From: Neoceratodus forsteri
Lineage: Eukaryota; Chordata; Ceratodontiformes; Ceratodontidae
Direction of reading: 5' to 3'
Assembly: GCA_016271365.2 (NCBI GenBank)
Contig: CM057454.1
Coordinates: 1,166,505,055-1,166,569,054 of the forward strand
Length of the DNA stretch: 64,000 bases
Shown here piece by piece: positions 21,013-32,845 of the stretch; position 1 is the stretch's first letter; each line of letters opens with the position of its first letter. A program made the position numbers and the translations under genes. The notes beneath the pieces were generated by a model. The model was given only the letters and a program-made list of their open reading frames with translations. It was not told the origin of the DNA and did no database searches.

Positions 21013-23125
21013 TTAAAGTCTGGCAACTCCTGCATCACACAATCTCTCTGATCCTTTGCAAGGTCTACACTGAAACCCTGGCAGTTGGGGGCCTCCCTCC
21101 TTCCTTTCAAGAGGCTGTTATTATCATCCTCCCCAAGAAGGGGGAAAATCCCCTTTAAGCCCCTAGTTACTGAACCATTTCATTGCTGAATGCAGATGGC
21201 AAGATTCTGGCCAAAATACTTGCCAACAGACTTAATCCCCTACTAACAAACATTATCCACTCCTCCCAAGTGAGCTTTGAGAAAGGGCGCTACAGTACAG
21301 ATCACATTAGGTCCCTCCTAATTTTGATCCACAGCCAAGGTGTTTTAAGTAATTTCAAGTCAAAGTATAGTAGTGATTGACTTTGAGAAGGTATTTGACT
21401 CCCTTGAGTGGGACTTTGTCCAACAGGTCCTGAAATTCATGGGATTTGGAGAGAGCTTCCAAGCATGGGTGAGGGTAATCTATCATTCCCCTATGGCAAA
21501 GATGCTGACCAATGCCGTGCTATCCCCACCCTTCCCCCTGGGTAGTGGAATGTGTCAGGGCTGCCCCCTATTACTTCTGCTATTTGTTCTGGCAGTGGAA
21601 CCCCTGGCTGCAGCAATGAGACAACACCCCCTCATTAAGGGCATAGTAGTGGGAGAGGTAGAATACACCACCATCATGTATGAAGATGGCCTCCTAGTCC
21701 CCTTAGCAGATGTTGAAACCTCCATCCCCACTCTACTGTATACATTGTCCAGCTTTGCAGCTTACTCTGGGCTCTACCTCAACCAGACTAAAACTGAAGT
21801 GCTCCCTGGAGAGACAAATGTAGTCCCACGATGGCCTGGACTTTTGGCTTATGCTGGGCATCGCAAGGCACAACTTACCTAGGAATTTTAATTACCACAT
21901 ATCTCTCCAAGACACGGGAACTCAACTTAAAGCCTCTGTTGGTGGTTATTCAGATGGAGCTAGACAGATGGAGACCCCTGCAACTCACCCTAATGGGCAA
22001 AATTTCAGCTATCAAGATGGTTACCACCCCTAAGCTCTTATACATACTGTCCCATATTCCCTTACAACTTCATCCTTCCTGGTTCAGTAAGGTTGATGTC
22101 CCACTGGAGAGGGGCTTCCTTTAGGAGGGGAAGAAAACCTAGATATAATTGGAACAAATCATGTGCCCATTGGTCGGAGGGGGCTGGTGTTTACCATGGT
22201 TCAAAGGTTACAAATGGGCTTTTCAGGCTACCCAAACTCTTAAATGGTTCACAGACCCGGTGCTAGATGCCCCCCAGTGGATGAGTATGGTGCTGGAGTA
22301 CAGTTCGGTGGCTCCCCTATACTTGTTGCTATATAATAGACTCCCTAGAGGGATTTCCCTCCACCCCACGATTTTTTGGTGGTACCTTGAATTCAGAAGT
22401 GCCATTACTGACCACACCTGTAAATCCTCCTCATCCAAATGCCCCTCTCCAGTCTCACATTGGTTGTCCCTAAAGAGAGGCCAGGTAAGTGTTATCTATG
22501 CTGCACTTAGGACCCAAATCCCGTCCCAATCCCTGGAGGCCAAAGCTAAATGGGAAGCCTCATTGAATATCTGTTTCCATTCAGGAGTTGAAATCTTGCT
22601 GGAGGCTAGCCACAAGGCCTACCCAGACCCAGGGAGTGCTTTAATTCAAAACAAGGTTTTACAGTCCTGGTACACAACCCCCTTACTACTCTACAGGGCC
22701 AAAATCATCCAGGATGCTCTCTGCTGGAGGTGCCAATCCCATTAAGGGGACTTGTTCCATATACTCTGGACCTGCCAGACCATCAGGCCACTGTGGACGA
22801 GCATCTTCTCGCTTAGTACTAAGATATTACAGAAACAGATCCCCCTTCACCGGAGATGCTACTTCTCAGCCTTTACACTAATACCCCTCAGTTCACACTG
22901 CAGGACCAGAGGTGGATAATTATTTTGGGCATGCAGACCAAAAGACTTATCCTCTGCCAGTGGAGAACACAGGCGGTCCCCTCTACTGCTGAGGTGTTAA
23001 ACAACCTATTACCAATCTCTACCATGGCAAAAATACCTCATATGGTGGCAAACACCCTTCCACTGTATGAAACCTTCTGGCGCTCACTCACCACTTACCT
23101 TAAACCTCAGGAGGAGATAGGCTAG
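21013..23125 (+). pseudogene. L1/Tx1 ORF2 reverse transcriptase and C-terminus
   Basis: Resumes with GLPPSFQEAVIIILPKKG (about 21,090), then NADGKILAKILANRLNPLL and QVSFEKGRYSTDHIRSL. In the 21,373-21,882 frame come VIDFEKVFDSLEWDFVQQVL, GSGMCQGCPLL and the catalytic position MYEDG at 21,676, where YADD is expected, so it is inactive. The 22,149-22,745 frame has the L1/Tx1 C-terminal text (WYTTPLLLYRAKIIQDALCW) and a CWRC knuckle remnant with FHILWTC following. The last coding text ends at 23,125. Confidence 0.85.
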
Positions 23126-23404
23126 GCCAGCCTAAAGGGACCTCTCTTTCTACCTCCCCCACCACTGGCAAGGGTTGGCAATGGCTATCAAAGTCACTTT
23201 GCACCACACTGTGAAAGCACATTTGTTGACATTTGAACTAGTAGCAATCATGTCTCCAGTACTCTCTTAGATGCTTTGTCTGTGCTTTGTTTACCTCTGT
23301 TTCAGTGCAGGAATACTTCTTAAGGGGTCAAGCTCAGGCATCACTGCATATTTCCCTCCATGAATCACCTCTTTGAGCTGATACTCCAGAATTGACACTC
23401 AACA
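23126..23404 (+). other. L1/Tx1 3' UTR
   Basis: Non-coding text after the ORF2 end; no poly(A) or TSD is visible before the minus-strand L1 relic begins at about 23,405. The 3' end is therefore not resolved. Confidence 0.4.
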
Positions 23405-25560
23405 CCTCTACACGTAGGCTGCCACCAGGTGGGTGGTGCAATGAACCTCAACACCCGAAATAGTCAGAGAGACAAGAAAAGTCCAAACAAGGGATCTAAG
23501 GCTATCAGAAAGAGAACAGGATGAGAGGGGACATCCCTGCCGGGTCCCTGTGCAAAAAGAAAGGGGCAGAGATAGTGGTATTGGTGAAGATGTGTGCAAC
23601 AGGTGATCTGTATAGGGTAGGCACCCACTGACAAAAATGAGGGCCAAAGCCATATCTCTGAAATACTTTGTGCAGGTAGTTCCATTTGATTGAGTCAAAC
23701 GCCTTAGTGAAATCGACAGCAAGGGCCTCCATAGGGATGGATGCCTGGGATGCTACCCATTTGAGATTGAGCAACAATCTGGTGTTGTCAGTGCCTGATT
23801 TGCTTTTCATGAAGTCTGCCTGTGCAGGGTGAATAATAGAGGGCAACACATCGAGCAACCTAGTGGCCAAAATTTTGACTAGCATCTTTGTGTCGATCAG
23901 CAAGAGAGAGATGGGATGACAGTTTGCACAATTCAGTGGGTCATTAGACTTTTTAGGGAGAAGGGTATTAAGTGCCTGTCTCACAGTGGCAGGAGGGATT
24001 GAGCTTTATGGGCTTCTTGAAGGGCATAAAGTAAGGTACCTGTTGTTGCAGACCCTAAAGCACGGTAAAGTTCCACCGTCATACCATCCAGGCCTGGGGC
24101 TTTCCCTGGTGCTATGCGCGGGATAAAGCTTGCCTCACCTCTATGCCCTTGATTGGGGCATACAGCCGGGTTGCTTGGGCTGGTGTCATCACTGGTGTGA
24201 CTGAGTCTTAGCAGAAATGGGTTAATCCCTGCTGCAACTAGGAAAGGGACAGGGAGGAATGCGACTGATATGGGGAAGCATAAAAGGACCTCATAGTAGT
24301 GTTAATGTTTTGTGGGTCATGAACAACTTTCACAGAGGTATCTCGGAGGGCATGAATTCATGAGGAGGCTTGTTATTTGTGCAGTCTAAAGGCCAAAAGC
24401 CTGCCGCTTTTCTGACCTCCATCCCAGTAGTTATCCATCGCTCTGAGAAGAAGCCACTGTACCTTTTGATTAAAAATGGTGTTGATTTGATATTTAAAGC
24501 CAAAAATCTGATGAAGAAGAGAGGTATCCCTACCCAGAAACCGTAATGAGTGAAAACTCTGTTCCAATCCTGCAAGATCTACTTGCAGTGAGTCTAGGAT
24601 CACTCTGCTAGCCCTGTTCCTAGCAGCAGAAAATGCTATGATGTGACCACACAGGACAGCCTTGAAGGCCTCCCAGACCATACCCACGGACACCTCCCCA
24701 CGCGAGTTAGTGGAGAAATAATCACAGGCTTCCTGTGAGATCATACAGCGGAACTCTGGGTCTTTAAGAAGTAGGGGGCTACATCTCCACCGGATGCTTT
24801 GTGGCCGCTGCTCTATAGGAGTATAAGTGGGTGAGAACTGGAACTTGGTCAGATATTATAATGCTCCCAATTTTGTTCTCGGAAAGGCCCTGGGCTGCAG
24901 CTACATTCGCCAGCCAGAAATCAATGTGGCTGTGGGTGGCATGGACTTGGGAATAAAAGGTATAATCCCAACCCATAGGGTGATCCCTCCACCACATATC
25001 TGCTAGGCCCCACTCCTTCTGTAAATCCTGCAGTGCTGCCTTGGCTTTAGGGCGTGTTTGAGGAAGGGGATTCGATTTATCCAAAAAGGGATCAGGAACC
25101 ATATTGAAATCACCCCCACCAGAATAGGAGTGTTAGGGCCCTCTGGGATCAGAGAAGAAATGGCTTGACTGTTGGCTGGAAAAAAATCAGCATGGTCTTC
25201 ATTAGGGGCATATGGGCTGGCAACGATAAGTTGCCCAACTGGGGATGATAACTTAGCCACCACCCACCTCCCATGCAAATCTTTCTGAGTATCATCTACC
25301 TTCCATGGCAATGAGCGTCTCACCAAGATCTCCACCCCTTTGGATTTATTTGGGGCAGAACTGGCCCAGGATTTCTTCAGCCAGGGCACAGCTTGACCCA
25401 GGAGATGGGTCTCCTGGAGTAGAGCAATGTTCGTCTGAAGAGGTTGAAGGTACTGGAGTGCCTTTGTGCATTTAATAGGGTGATTGAGGCCCTTTATATT
25501 CCAAGAGACCAGATTGGTGCCATTGGGAGGGAGAGATGATGGGAGGGGGGGCTATATCCT
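23405..25560 (-). pseudogene. Second L1/Tx1 ORF2 relic, antisense
   Basis: On the minus strand from about 25,530 the endonuclease start reads NLVSWNIKGLNHPIKCTKAL with ALLQETHL. The 25,389-25,003 frame follows (KGVEILVRRSLPW, VASPYAPNEDHADFF), then 25,102-24,779 (GWDYTFYSQVHATHSHIDFW, the H-x-R/H-IDF region). The linker is 24,744-24,330, and RT is at 23,984-23,505 (HPISLLLIDTKMLVKILATR, VDFTKAFDSIKWNYL). Coding text ends at about 23,410, near where the YADD box should be. The 3' part is missing, unusual for target-primed insertion, so this is a deletion or rearrangement. It differs in sequence from the plus-strand element next to it. Confidence 0.85.
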
Positions 25561-26698
25561 CGAAAAATAGGATAGAGGGCACTTGCTCAGACCACCAGTT
25601 ACAGAAGGGATTAAAGGAGTACAGGAGGTAGGAGTAGGAGGTTCCACCCTCTGAAAGCACCTCTTATGAATCTCTGGCACCAAACTGTAGAGGGCACAGT
25701 TGAATATGTACAAGCTTCAAAAAAGGAACTGGCAAATTTGAGAGACTGGAAAGCTAACAAACACACCATCTACTTCCCAGGACTTTAAGAACCCAAAGGC
25801 ACCAGCTACTGTACCTCCCACGATGTTTTGAAACCAAAGGCCCCAACTAAAGATAGAGGAAAAGCAAATAAGGCCACATCAAATGCTGAAAAGTCTTTAT
25901 CTCCTTTCATACATCAATGGAAAGGATTCAAAAATCAGGGAATTGCTGGATTCTAAATGTTATTCCTTCTCACAGTATTTGCAAGAGGTTGAGTAGTGGG
26001 TAGAGTCCCATAGTATGGAGGTTGCGAAAGAATGAGGACCACAGGCAAGGCAGTGGCAACCTCAGCCAACTTGGTAAAATAAACCCAGTTTCTGCACTCC
26101 AGATTGGAGCATTCTGAGAATTTACTGCAAGAACCAAGTATTTTGAGGGAGCAGATACCTCAGTGTCCTGGAAATGCTAGGGTTGCTGACCACTGGATGC
26201 TGGCACAAAAAATATTTTGGGATAAAACAATATGCTTGTGGCATGCACTACTTCATTTGTGTTCATTCCTAATCTGGTTATAAGAAGCCCAGGATTTGAA
26301 TCCAAGTAATGGAAAACTAGAGTTTGAAAAGTGCTATCAAATAACCCCAAGCAGAGTAGTAGACCTGACTGGTCCCTGTACTTGGCTATTAACATTTGTC
26401 TCTGTGCTACAGTGGAATGCAGTGCTCTCAGCAGGTAGACAGACCTGTGACCTTGAAGGGGACGGCAAGAAAATACAACTGTTTCCAGATCTGAGCTCTA
26501 AGACAAGATTGCAGCAGAAAAGTTTTGATGGTGTCAAGAGAAAATTGCTGGGAGTGCAGCATTCTCTGCAGCTTAGTGAACACAGTGAAACTGCATGTGC
26601 AGTATGAGGGATAATGCTATACTTGCAGCAACCCACAGAACTTGACAAACTAATTAAAAAAAATAGAAACTGAGCCCCCAATGGGCAACAACAAGGAT
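25561..26698. other. No recognisable feature
   Basis: Apart from the 5' edge of the L1 relic up to about 25,670, I see only short unconserved frames here (for example 26,296-26,607) and no repeat I can name. It may be old unique sequence or an unidentified element. Confidence 0.4.
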
Positions 26699-26714
26699 TC
26701 AGAAATGGACACTT

Positions 26715-27391
26715 TTTTTTTTCTTTTTTTCAATTCTGTTTTTTTTTTTTTTCTCCCTGGCCCCAGACTGTTTCCAGTGTGGGCTCTCAACTGCACCTCC
26801 ATGTTGTCCTGCTGAAGACTCAGTCCTGCTATCTGGTTGCCCTAGCTCCTCTGCCACTCCCCCGGTACCTGGTACCCCGCATTTAAGCCTCCCCCACAGG
26901 GTACAACCGTCCTTCTCCCTGGATAACCTTTCTGATAATCTGGTCAGGCAATCTGGGGGTGGAGAGAGCAACGGAGGCAGCCGCCGCACTCGGTGTTAGA
27001 CATGGAGGGTGGTCCCTGACCCCACCTTCAACTACCAGAGTCAAGGGTTTTTTCTATTGGAAGTTTCCCCCAGAGCTTGGACGTGCAATGACATCCAGCT
27101 CAGTGTGTGCATGCACCCACGCACACCCGAAGGATGTCCTCCACAGCTCTTCCCTCCTAAGCTGCAGCCCCCTTGCTACAAAACTCCGAGCTGCCACTAG
27201 AGGCTGCTAGCACAGTGGCTTGTGCAAGTGCCCCCTCCCCGGGAAAGGAGAGTATTTCCTAGGATGCTTGATCCTTTCCTATCCCCAATGACCCCTGATG
27301 ACCCGTGTTCATTCTCGTACATGGGTCGCTGGCATGGCGTGGCGTGAGGTGTGGTGTCCAGCCCCTCAACCCTCAGCACCATCAGGCAAGC
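26715..27391 (-). mobile_element. tRNA-headed retroposon with 16-bp TSD
   Basis: TCAGAAATGGACACTT occurs at 26,699-26,714 and 27,392-27,407. The minus strand starts at 27,391 with the same tRNA-like head as at 14,164 (GATGGTGCTGAGGGTTGAGG and the CACGCCATGCCAGCGACCC block) and ends with two A-runs seen as T runs at 26,713-26,751. The ~500-bp body is unrelated to that of 13,575-14,164. Confidence 0.85.
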
Positions 27392-27675
27392 TCAGAAATG
27401 GACACTTGATGGATTCCTTACAAATATTTGGGGAGGAATGGAACGGAACGCTCTAGGATAGTTGGGGACTGACGGGCAAATGATTATAATAGTGTATCAC
27501 ACTTTAACAAGCTGAACTGGGCAAGGAATATACTGTAGATATGTTTTAATAATTTCTGTGTTTTACAGTATTAACACTTATCTCTAGTCTGATATTAGCT
27601 TGCATCCTGATATTAGCTTAGCCAGCAGGAAACAGGCAGCTAGGAAAAATAAAGGTTTAGACAACAAGTATTCTG

Positions 27676-27950
27676 AATGTGTTCCTAAATAGGTTTAAAC
27701 CACTGGTAGCAAATGATTGTTGGGATGGAGTGGACCAATAATATTCATAATGTGTTGTTAAATGGGGTTTGACCACTGGAATGAACCTTGCTCAATGATG
27801 CTCGCCTGAATAAATAAAGATTTGATGATAATGATGATGATGGAATCAAATGATTATTTGGGTTGAAGATTTGCACCACTAAAATTTGGATTGTGTTATT
27901 AAAGATCTTAGACCACTAGCATCAGGTGATTTTTTGAAAGGAAAAGGGCT
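27676..27950 (+). repeat. ~73-bp tandem repeat with an inserted LINE tail
   Basis: Units start at 27,676, 27,749 and about 27,890 (AATGTGTTCCTAAA, AATGTGTTGTTAAA, ATTGTGTTATTAAA), each with ACCACTGG/ACCACTAG about 30 bases later. The middle unit is enlarged by ~63 bp (about 27,780-27,842) ending in AATAAATAAAG and GATGAT repeats, which looks like a truncated LINE 3' end. Confidence 0.65.
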
Positions 27951-28079
27951 AACAATCACTGGATTCTGGACTAACGTATAATGCCAGGGATTGCTTATTG
28001 GGGGAAGAAGTTAGTATAAGCTGCAAATAGGCCTGAATAAGGAGCTGACTTATTAGTGCACAATTAAGAGGTGACTCGC

Positions 28080-29472
28080 TACTGCATGGTGCAGAGGTGT
28101 GGAAACAGGATCACAAGGGAATACCACAAGACCACACTCAGAGTGCAAAGGGGAGAGGAAAACAGCAAATAAGAATGAATTATACTAGATGCAGGACAAG
28201 ACAGGGGAAGGGGAATCTTATAATTGGAAGGGAAGTTTCAGAAGTGTGCAGGGGAACAAGCAGAATTGTGGGGTGTGACAGTTGTGAGACAGTGGTGTTT
28301 GGAAACACTGAGGAGAGTAGGAGTGTCCAATGTGTATAAGATTTAGTGAATTGAAGGTGGAGATACACACTCTGAGGGTAGAGGTTGTGAGATTGGGGCA
28401 GGTTACAGGGAGGGGGAATTATAGCTGCAGGGATTTCGGAGTGCTGGAGGGCTGGCATCAGGGAGGAATGGGGGGTCTAAAGGAGAGGAGAGAAAAGAAG
28501 GGTAGAAGAGAAGAGATGTGGACATGGAGGAACAGGGGCCAATCAGGGTGCTGGGGTATATGATAGGTGGCAGGATGTGAGAAGGAGGGGGAAGGAAGAT
28601 CATAAGTCAGGTACTCGGAGACCTGCCAGTACATGGACACCTGGGGGTAGAAGAGCATCCACTGAAGAAGGCATTAGTGTGTCAAACAGATTCACAGCTT
28701 TGTCAGATAGGATAGACCAGGAGTACCATGGGGAGATGGAGGGTCATGCAAGGAATGGAAATGGAACAGGGAAGGGCAGAGGGGAAGAGGGACAAAGGCA
28801 AAGATAAAGGGGAACAGGTAGGGCAGAGGGTACATGCAGAAAAAGGAAGGGAAAGAGGAGGTTTTGGGTGAAAGAAGAAAGGAGGCATCAGATGAAGAGG
28901 ACAGCATAAGGGGGAAAGGGGGTACTGGAGAAGCAGAAAGGTAGAAATGGGGAGCACAAGACTAGGAGGAAGGAGAGGGTTTCACAAGAGAAATAAAGAG
29001 AGAAATGGGAGACAGAAGGCGGAGGAAGCCAGGGGGGATTTAGGCAGGAGGAAAGAGAGGGAGGAGAGGAATTCAGCGGAAGTAATGAGACCAGAAACAC
29101 TGACAGAGGTAACACGGGGGTCAAGCTGCCAGGATGGCATATGAGGGTATGATTAAGAGAGCGGTGGGGGGAGAGGTTATGACAGGAAAACTCTTGTATT
29201 CAAAAGCAGTAGCTGGAGTAGGGAAGGAAGAGAGTGGCAATGGTTTTTGGGGACTCCATCATCAAGGGGATACATTGGGGCAAGAGGAGGGGGAATCGCA
29301 GGAGGTGATCAGTCTACTGTGAACCTGGGATGGAGGCAGGGAGGGCAATGCAAAAATCTGAGTATGCAAGGGGGTTGGGGGCAGATCACAGCTAGTCATT
29401 CATCTGGGGACTAATGATCTGTTGTTGGGCAAAGGTGTGGAGGAGGTACAGACAAGATTTAGGATGCTGGTG
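28080..29472 (+). mobile_element. CR1-clade ORF1 region with esterase-like domain, decayed
   Basis: A purine-rich plus-strand region. Around 28,670 it reads GISVSNRFTALSD, the text that commonly precedes the ORF1 esterase-like domain in CR1-type LINEs. MVFGDSIIKGIHWG at about 29,239 gives the GDS nucleophile box, and VIHLGTNDLLLGKGVEEVQ at about 29,396 gives the GTND box. The pieces lie in different frames and have stops, so it is dead. No RT follows, because repeat copy A begins at 29,473. Minus-strand frames here are low-complexity shadows. Confidence 0.7.
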
Positions 29473-31522
29473 TAACCCCCCCCAACACCAACACTACTTA
29501 GCTACAGTTAGCTACCCCTGGCGCCCATAACTGGGTACAATGGACTCTAATACATTAAGACAATAGGTACCACCCCTAGCTTTAGGAATGTATATCAGGC
29601 TCATTACTTTAGAGATCAAGGGGTAGGGATGTACAAAAGCAAAAATGACCTATAAGGTATCTACAAAAACTAGGTCCTGGGGAGGTAACTATTTGCTAGG
29701 GCTATGCTAGACCTAACTTCAGAAGGGGTACCCAATAACTCCACACAAGAAGCAATAACGTAACTGTCCAAACCATAGTTGGAGTTCTAGAGTGTGACTT
29801 TATTCCAAAAGCAAAGGTGGACCCCCAGGGTTCACACATCATGGCACTAGGAACTTGCAGAACAACAAATCAACTGAATCTGACAGAAACCTCTTTGTAT
29901 TCCCACACTGTAGGGCATTGAAAATCTTGTACTTGTATTCCTATCTAGCATAGGACATTGAACATTTCTTCCAGTGGCACTGGCCACAAATGAAAACACA
30001 TTTTCCATGGAATGCTTGCACTTTGTTTCCCACATGTCATAGGATATTGAACATTGCTTCAAGTGGCACTGGCCACAACTGAAATCATACATTTGCTAAT
30101 AACTAGCACAACCCACATCATGGAATAAAGTTCTCTTCAGCCATTTGGCCATTTGACTGAAGTAACCAGGCACCCTTACTGAACCTGTAGTAGTGAACTG
30201 GTTACTCCAGATGGGGGTCTGTCCACCCTTTGCTCCCAAATCCATACCCAGCCATTCTTCAAAGTTACACCTTTAATATCTTGAACACACTTAGAAAATG
30301 CTTAAATTGAATTAACTTTGGCATCCAGCATTTAACACTCTACTCTGGTATATAAAGAAATTAAGTCCTGAACAATGTGATGTAGTCAGTCCTCTATACA
30401 GCATATGTCAGTCAACTTTAAATGAGAACAGCCTCAAACTTCTGAAGTCACAGAAAAGTTGTGCATTTCCCTTTTAGTCAGAGAACGCAACATCACAGGT
30501 ACTTGCTGACTGCAGCAAAAGTCAAATCCTACTCACTGATAGTCATTTCACGCAGCCTCAGAACATACTGGATCAAAAAGGGGATTACCCCTTGGACCCA
30601 CTGACTAGCAGTCCTTTTCACCCTCCAGGGATGAAAGTCAAGAAATCCTGCTGTATATAATGGTATCTGCCACTTCTCTTGGAACATTGAAGAATTACTA
30701 GGACTATGGTAAGAATTCAGGGCAATCAACTCAGAGCCCTCAGCTGAGCAGTTCTCACTCCTACCACTTCAAACTATGACTTCCAACTGACTACTGAACA
30801 CTCAACATTCTAACCACCCCAGAGCAGCTGTCCACACAGTGGGGCTTATGCTGCTATGAGAGTTCTAAATGACATAATCACTCTTCTCTCAAACTATCTG
30901 AGTAAGCAATGATGTCGTAATGTAGGAAACCCCTAATGAGCTTCCTACCAGCTGCCTGCTACCTTCCTAACGCTAATATTGAAAGGATTCTAGTAACCCC
31001 AGGAGACTGGGTGGTTACACTCACCACAACCAGATGAATGACTGTCCACAGTCATATCTCTATCTGGCACTAGGCCATCCTACCCTCTGTTACCTATGAG
31101 AATTAGCACTATTTCTTCCCTACCATGTGTCAGGCACAGGCAGGCAACACTAAAGGAAAAGAGACTGGTTGATGAAACTTCACCCCCATCCTATGCTCTA
31201 TCTATGGATTCTTAGTGGCTCCAAGAAAACTGATTGAAGCATGCCATAATAGACAACACTGGTGATCCAATCTGGCTTAGGACCACCAGCCTGTCTATCC
31301 CCCTAGCCCGCTGGGGAAAATCTATTTGGCTTTTACTACCTACCAGGGAAACCTATCCCCCAAACTTCCCAGGGTACCTGTGAACAACAAAAGGAAACAT
31401 AACTACATTGTATTACATTTCCCCAAAATCCACACCTGTGAAGAAAAACATGTTAACACCCTGTTAACCATAAACACTTCTAAAAACACTAAGGAAAGGG
31501 AAACTCGGATGAGCTCCAACAT

Positions 31523-31856
31523 GGATACATGACGGGAGTCTGACAAAAATTTTGTCGAACGCCCCGTCAGCAACACCGGCAGGTTGACCGCATTCTGCAG
31601 TCAGCTGCGTGTTCGCACTTTGTTCTCTTGTTTTCTTCGGGGGACTTCACTCCCCAAACCTCCTACATGGGGGGCTGCACCCCCCACACTCCCCCACTTA
31701 AGGATTATCAACTCCAGTCAGAGCTGATTGGGGGGTGCAGGACCCCCAACAGACAACGCCGGGTTTCAGCAGATCTCCCACCACTGATAGGCACTGTAGT
31801 CATTGTGGGGGACCTTGCTGGCGAAATGTCACTGTCGGGAGTGGGGGGGATAACCA
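31523..31856. mobile_element. 334-bp insertion with 9-bp TSD
   Basis: CTCCAACAT stands at 31,514-31,522 and 31,857-31,865. Copy B (49,219-49,235) reads straight through with a single CTCCAACAT, an empty site. The insert is GC-rich, with small hairpins (ACAAAAATTTTGT near 31,543; GGGGGGCTGCACCCCCC near 31,669). Terminal similarity is weak (GGGAGTCTGACA near the start against inverted CTCCCGACAGTGACA at the end). A 9-bp TSD would suit a non-autonomous Mutator-like element, but that is inference. Confidence 0.7.
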
Positions 31857-32394
31857 CTCCAACATCCTCTTCTTTTTTTTCTTTTCTTCCTCAGGAACAC
31901 CTGCAAGAGAAGAAAAACACAAAAAAACACATTTTGCGTTCCACATAGTGCCTTAACCTCTACCTAACATTAAAGAACCCCCAAAAAACATATTTTTAAT
32001 AAAAGTATAAATGTAAAAAAAAATAGAAAGAAGACATTTATACAACACTTTTGGGGATGGGAGGCCCTACAATGTCCCAACTAGTGGCAATATCATTGTT
32101 GTCCATAGACATCCTCAATTAAAGAGTCTCTCCTAGGTCAAAGCCTGTGGAAGAACAATTCTTGGACAGGGCAGGGCCTGTTTAGCACTGCAATCTGTGG
32201 GGAGAGTCTTTAATGAAAATTAAAGTTCCTTGGATAGTCTTCAATGTAGGATGTGTTGTGCAAAGTCAGTTAATGTAAATAAAAAAAGATGGGTATTACC
32301 AACTCCTTGAAGGAAGAATGAAAATCGTCTTGCTCTGTGAGCTGTGGACCTTCTCCCTGCAGACCGGATGCCATCTTTGGATACTGCTGGTATG

Positions 32395-32533
32395 ATGTAC
32401 TCTGGAAACAAATGATGAAACAGGAAAACTGCTGGATTGATGTCTTCTGAAAAAACAAATGATGAAATAGGAAAACTGCTAGGCTTATGTCCTCTGGACG
32501 GCCAGATGATGGAACAGGAAAACAGCTGGGCTG
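32395..32533 (+). repeat. 45-47-bp tandem repeat, three units (two in copy B)
   Basis: Units start ATGTACTCTGG (32,395), ATGTCTTCTGA (32,440) and ATGTCCTCTGG (32,487), and all contain GATGAAACAGGAAAACTGCT-like text. Copy B has two units only (49,759 and 49,806). Confidence 0.75.
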
Positions 32534-32845
32534 ACGACTTTGGATACACCTGAAAAAATACTGGAATGTCACATGAGCTGCATCTTCTTGCATAGATACT
32601 GTTGCTTATATAGAAACATAGAATTTGACAGCAGATAAGGACTGCTTGGCCCACCCAGTCTGCCCATTTCCCTACCTAATGCATAGGCTGCAGAACCTAG
32701 TTAACCAACAGCCTACTTCCTCCTACCCCCCACTAGAATTGCCTTATGTCTGTCCCATGCATTCTTGAATTCCCCCACTGTTTTTGAGTCCACTACCTCC
32801 TCAGGAAGGTTGTTCCATGTATCCACAACCCTCTCCGGATAAAAA

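Larger units (their letters stand above)
15050..23400 (+). mobile_element. L1/Tx1-clade LINE, decayed, with two CR1 insertions
   Basis: ORF1 (15,287 onward), then ORF2 endonuclease (18,370 on), RT (19,870-22,000) and a C-terminal region with a CWRC remnant (about 22,725) are collinear on the plus strand. CR1 copies at 17,461-17,795 (minus) and 19,945-21,012 (plus) and a small insertion near 18,965-19,120 interrupt it. About 275 bp of 3' UTR follows the last coding text (ending 23,125) before a minus-strand L1 relic. Stops and frameshifts are scattered throughout ORF2. Confidence 0.85.

Noticed and set aside
26296..26607. 103-codon frame as a host exon
   Set aside because: No splice-site arrangement or recognisable domain; a chance frame in sequence I cannot assign.
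28180..29124. Several Ser/Leu/Pro-rich minus-strand frames
   Set aside because: They are the antisense of a purine-rich decayed CR1 ORF1 region and have low-complexity composition.
29473..31017. Solo LTR of a retrovirus-like element (TGTAACC...GGTTACA)
   Set aside because: Homology between copies A and B runs well past 31,017, no TSD, primer site or pol is seen, so I keep it only as an unidentified repeat with an LTR-like core.
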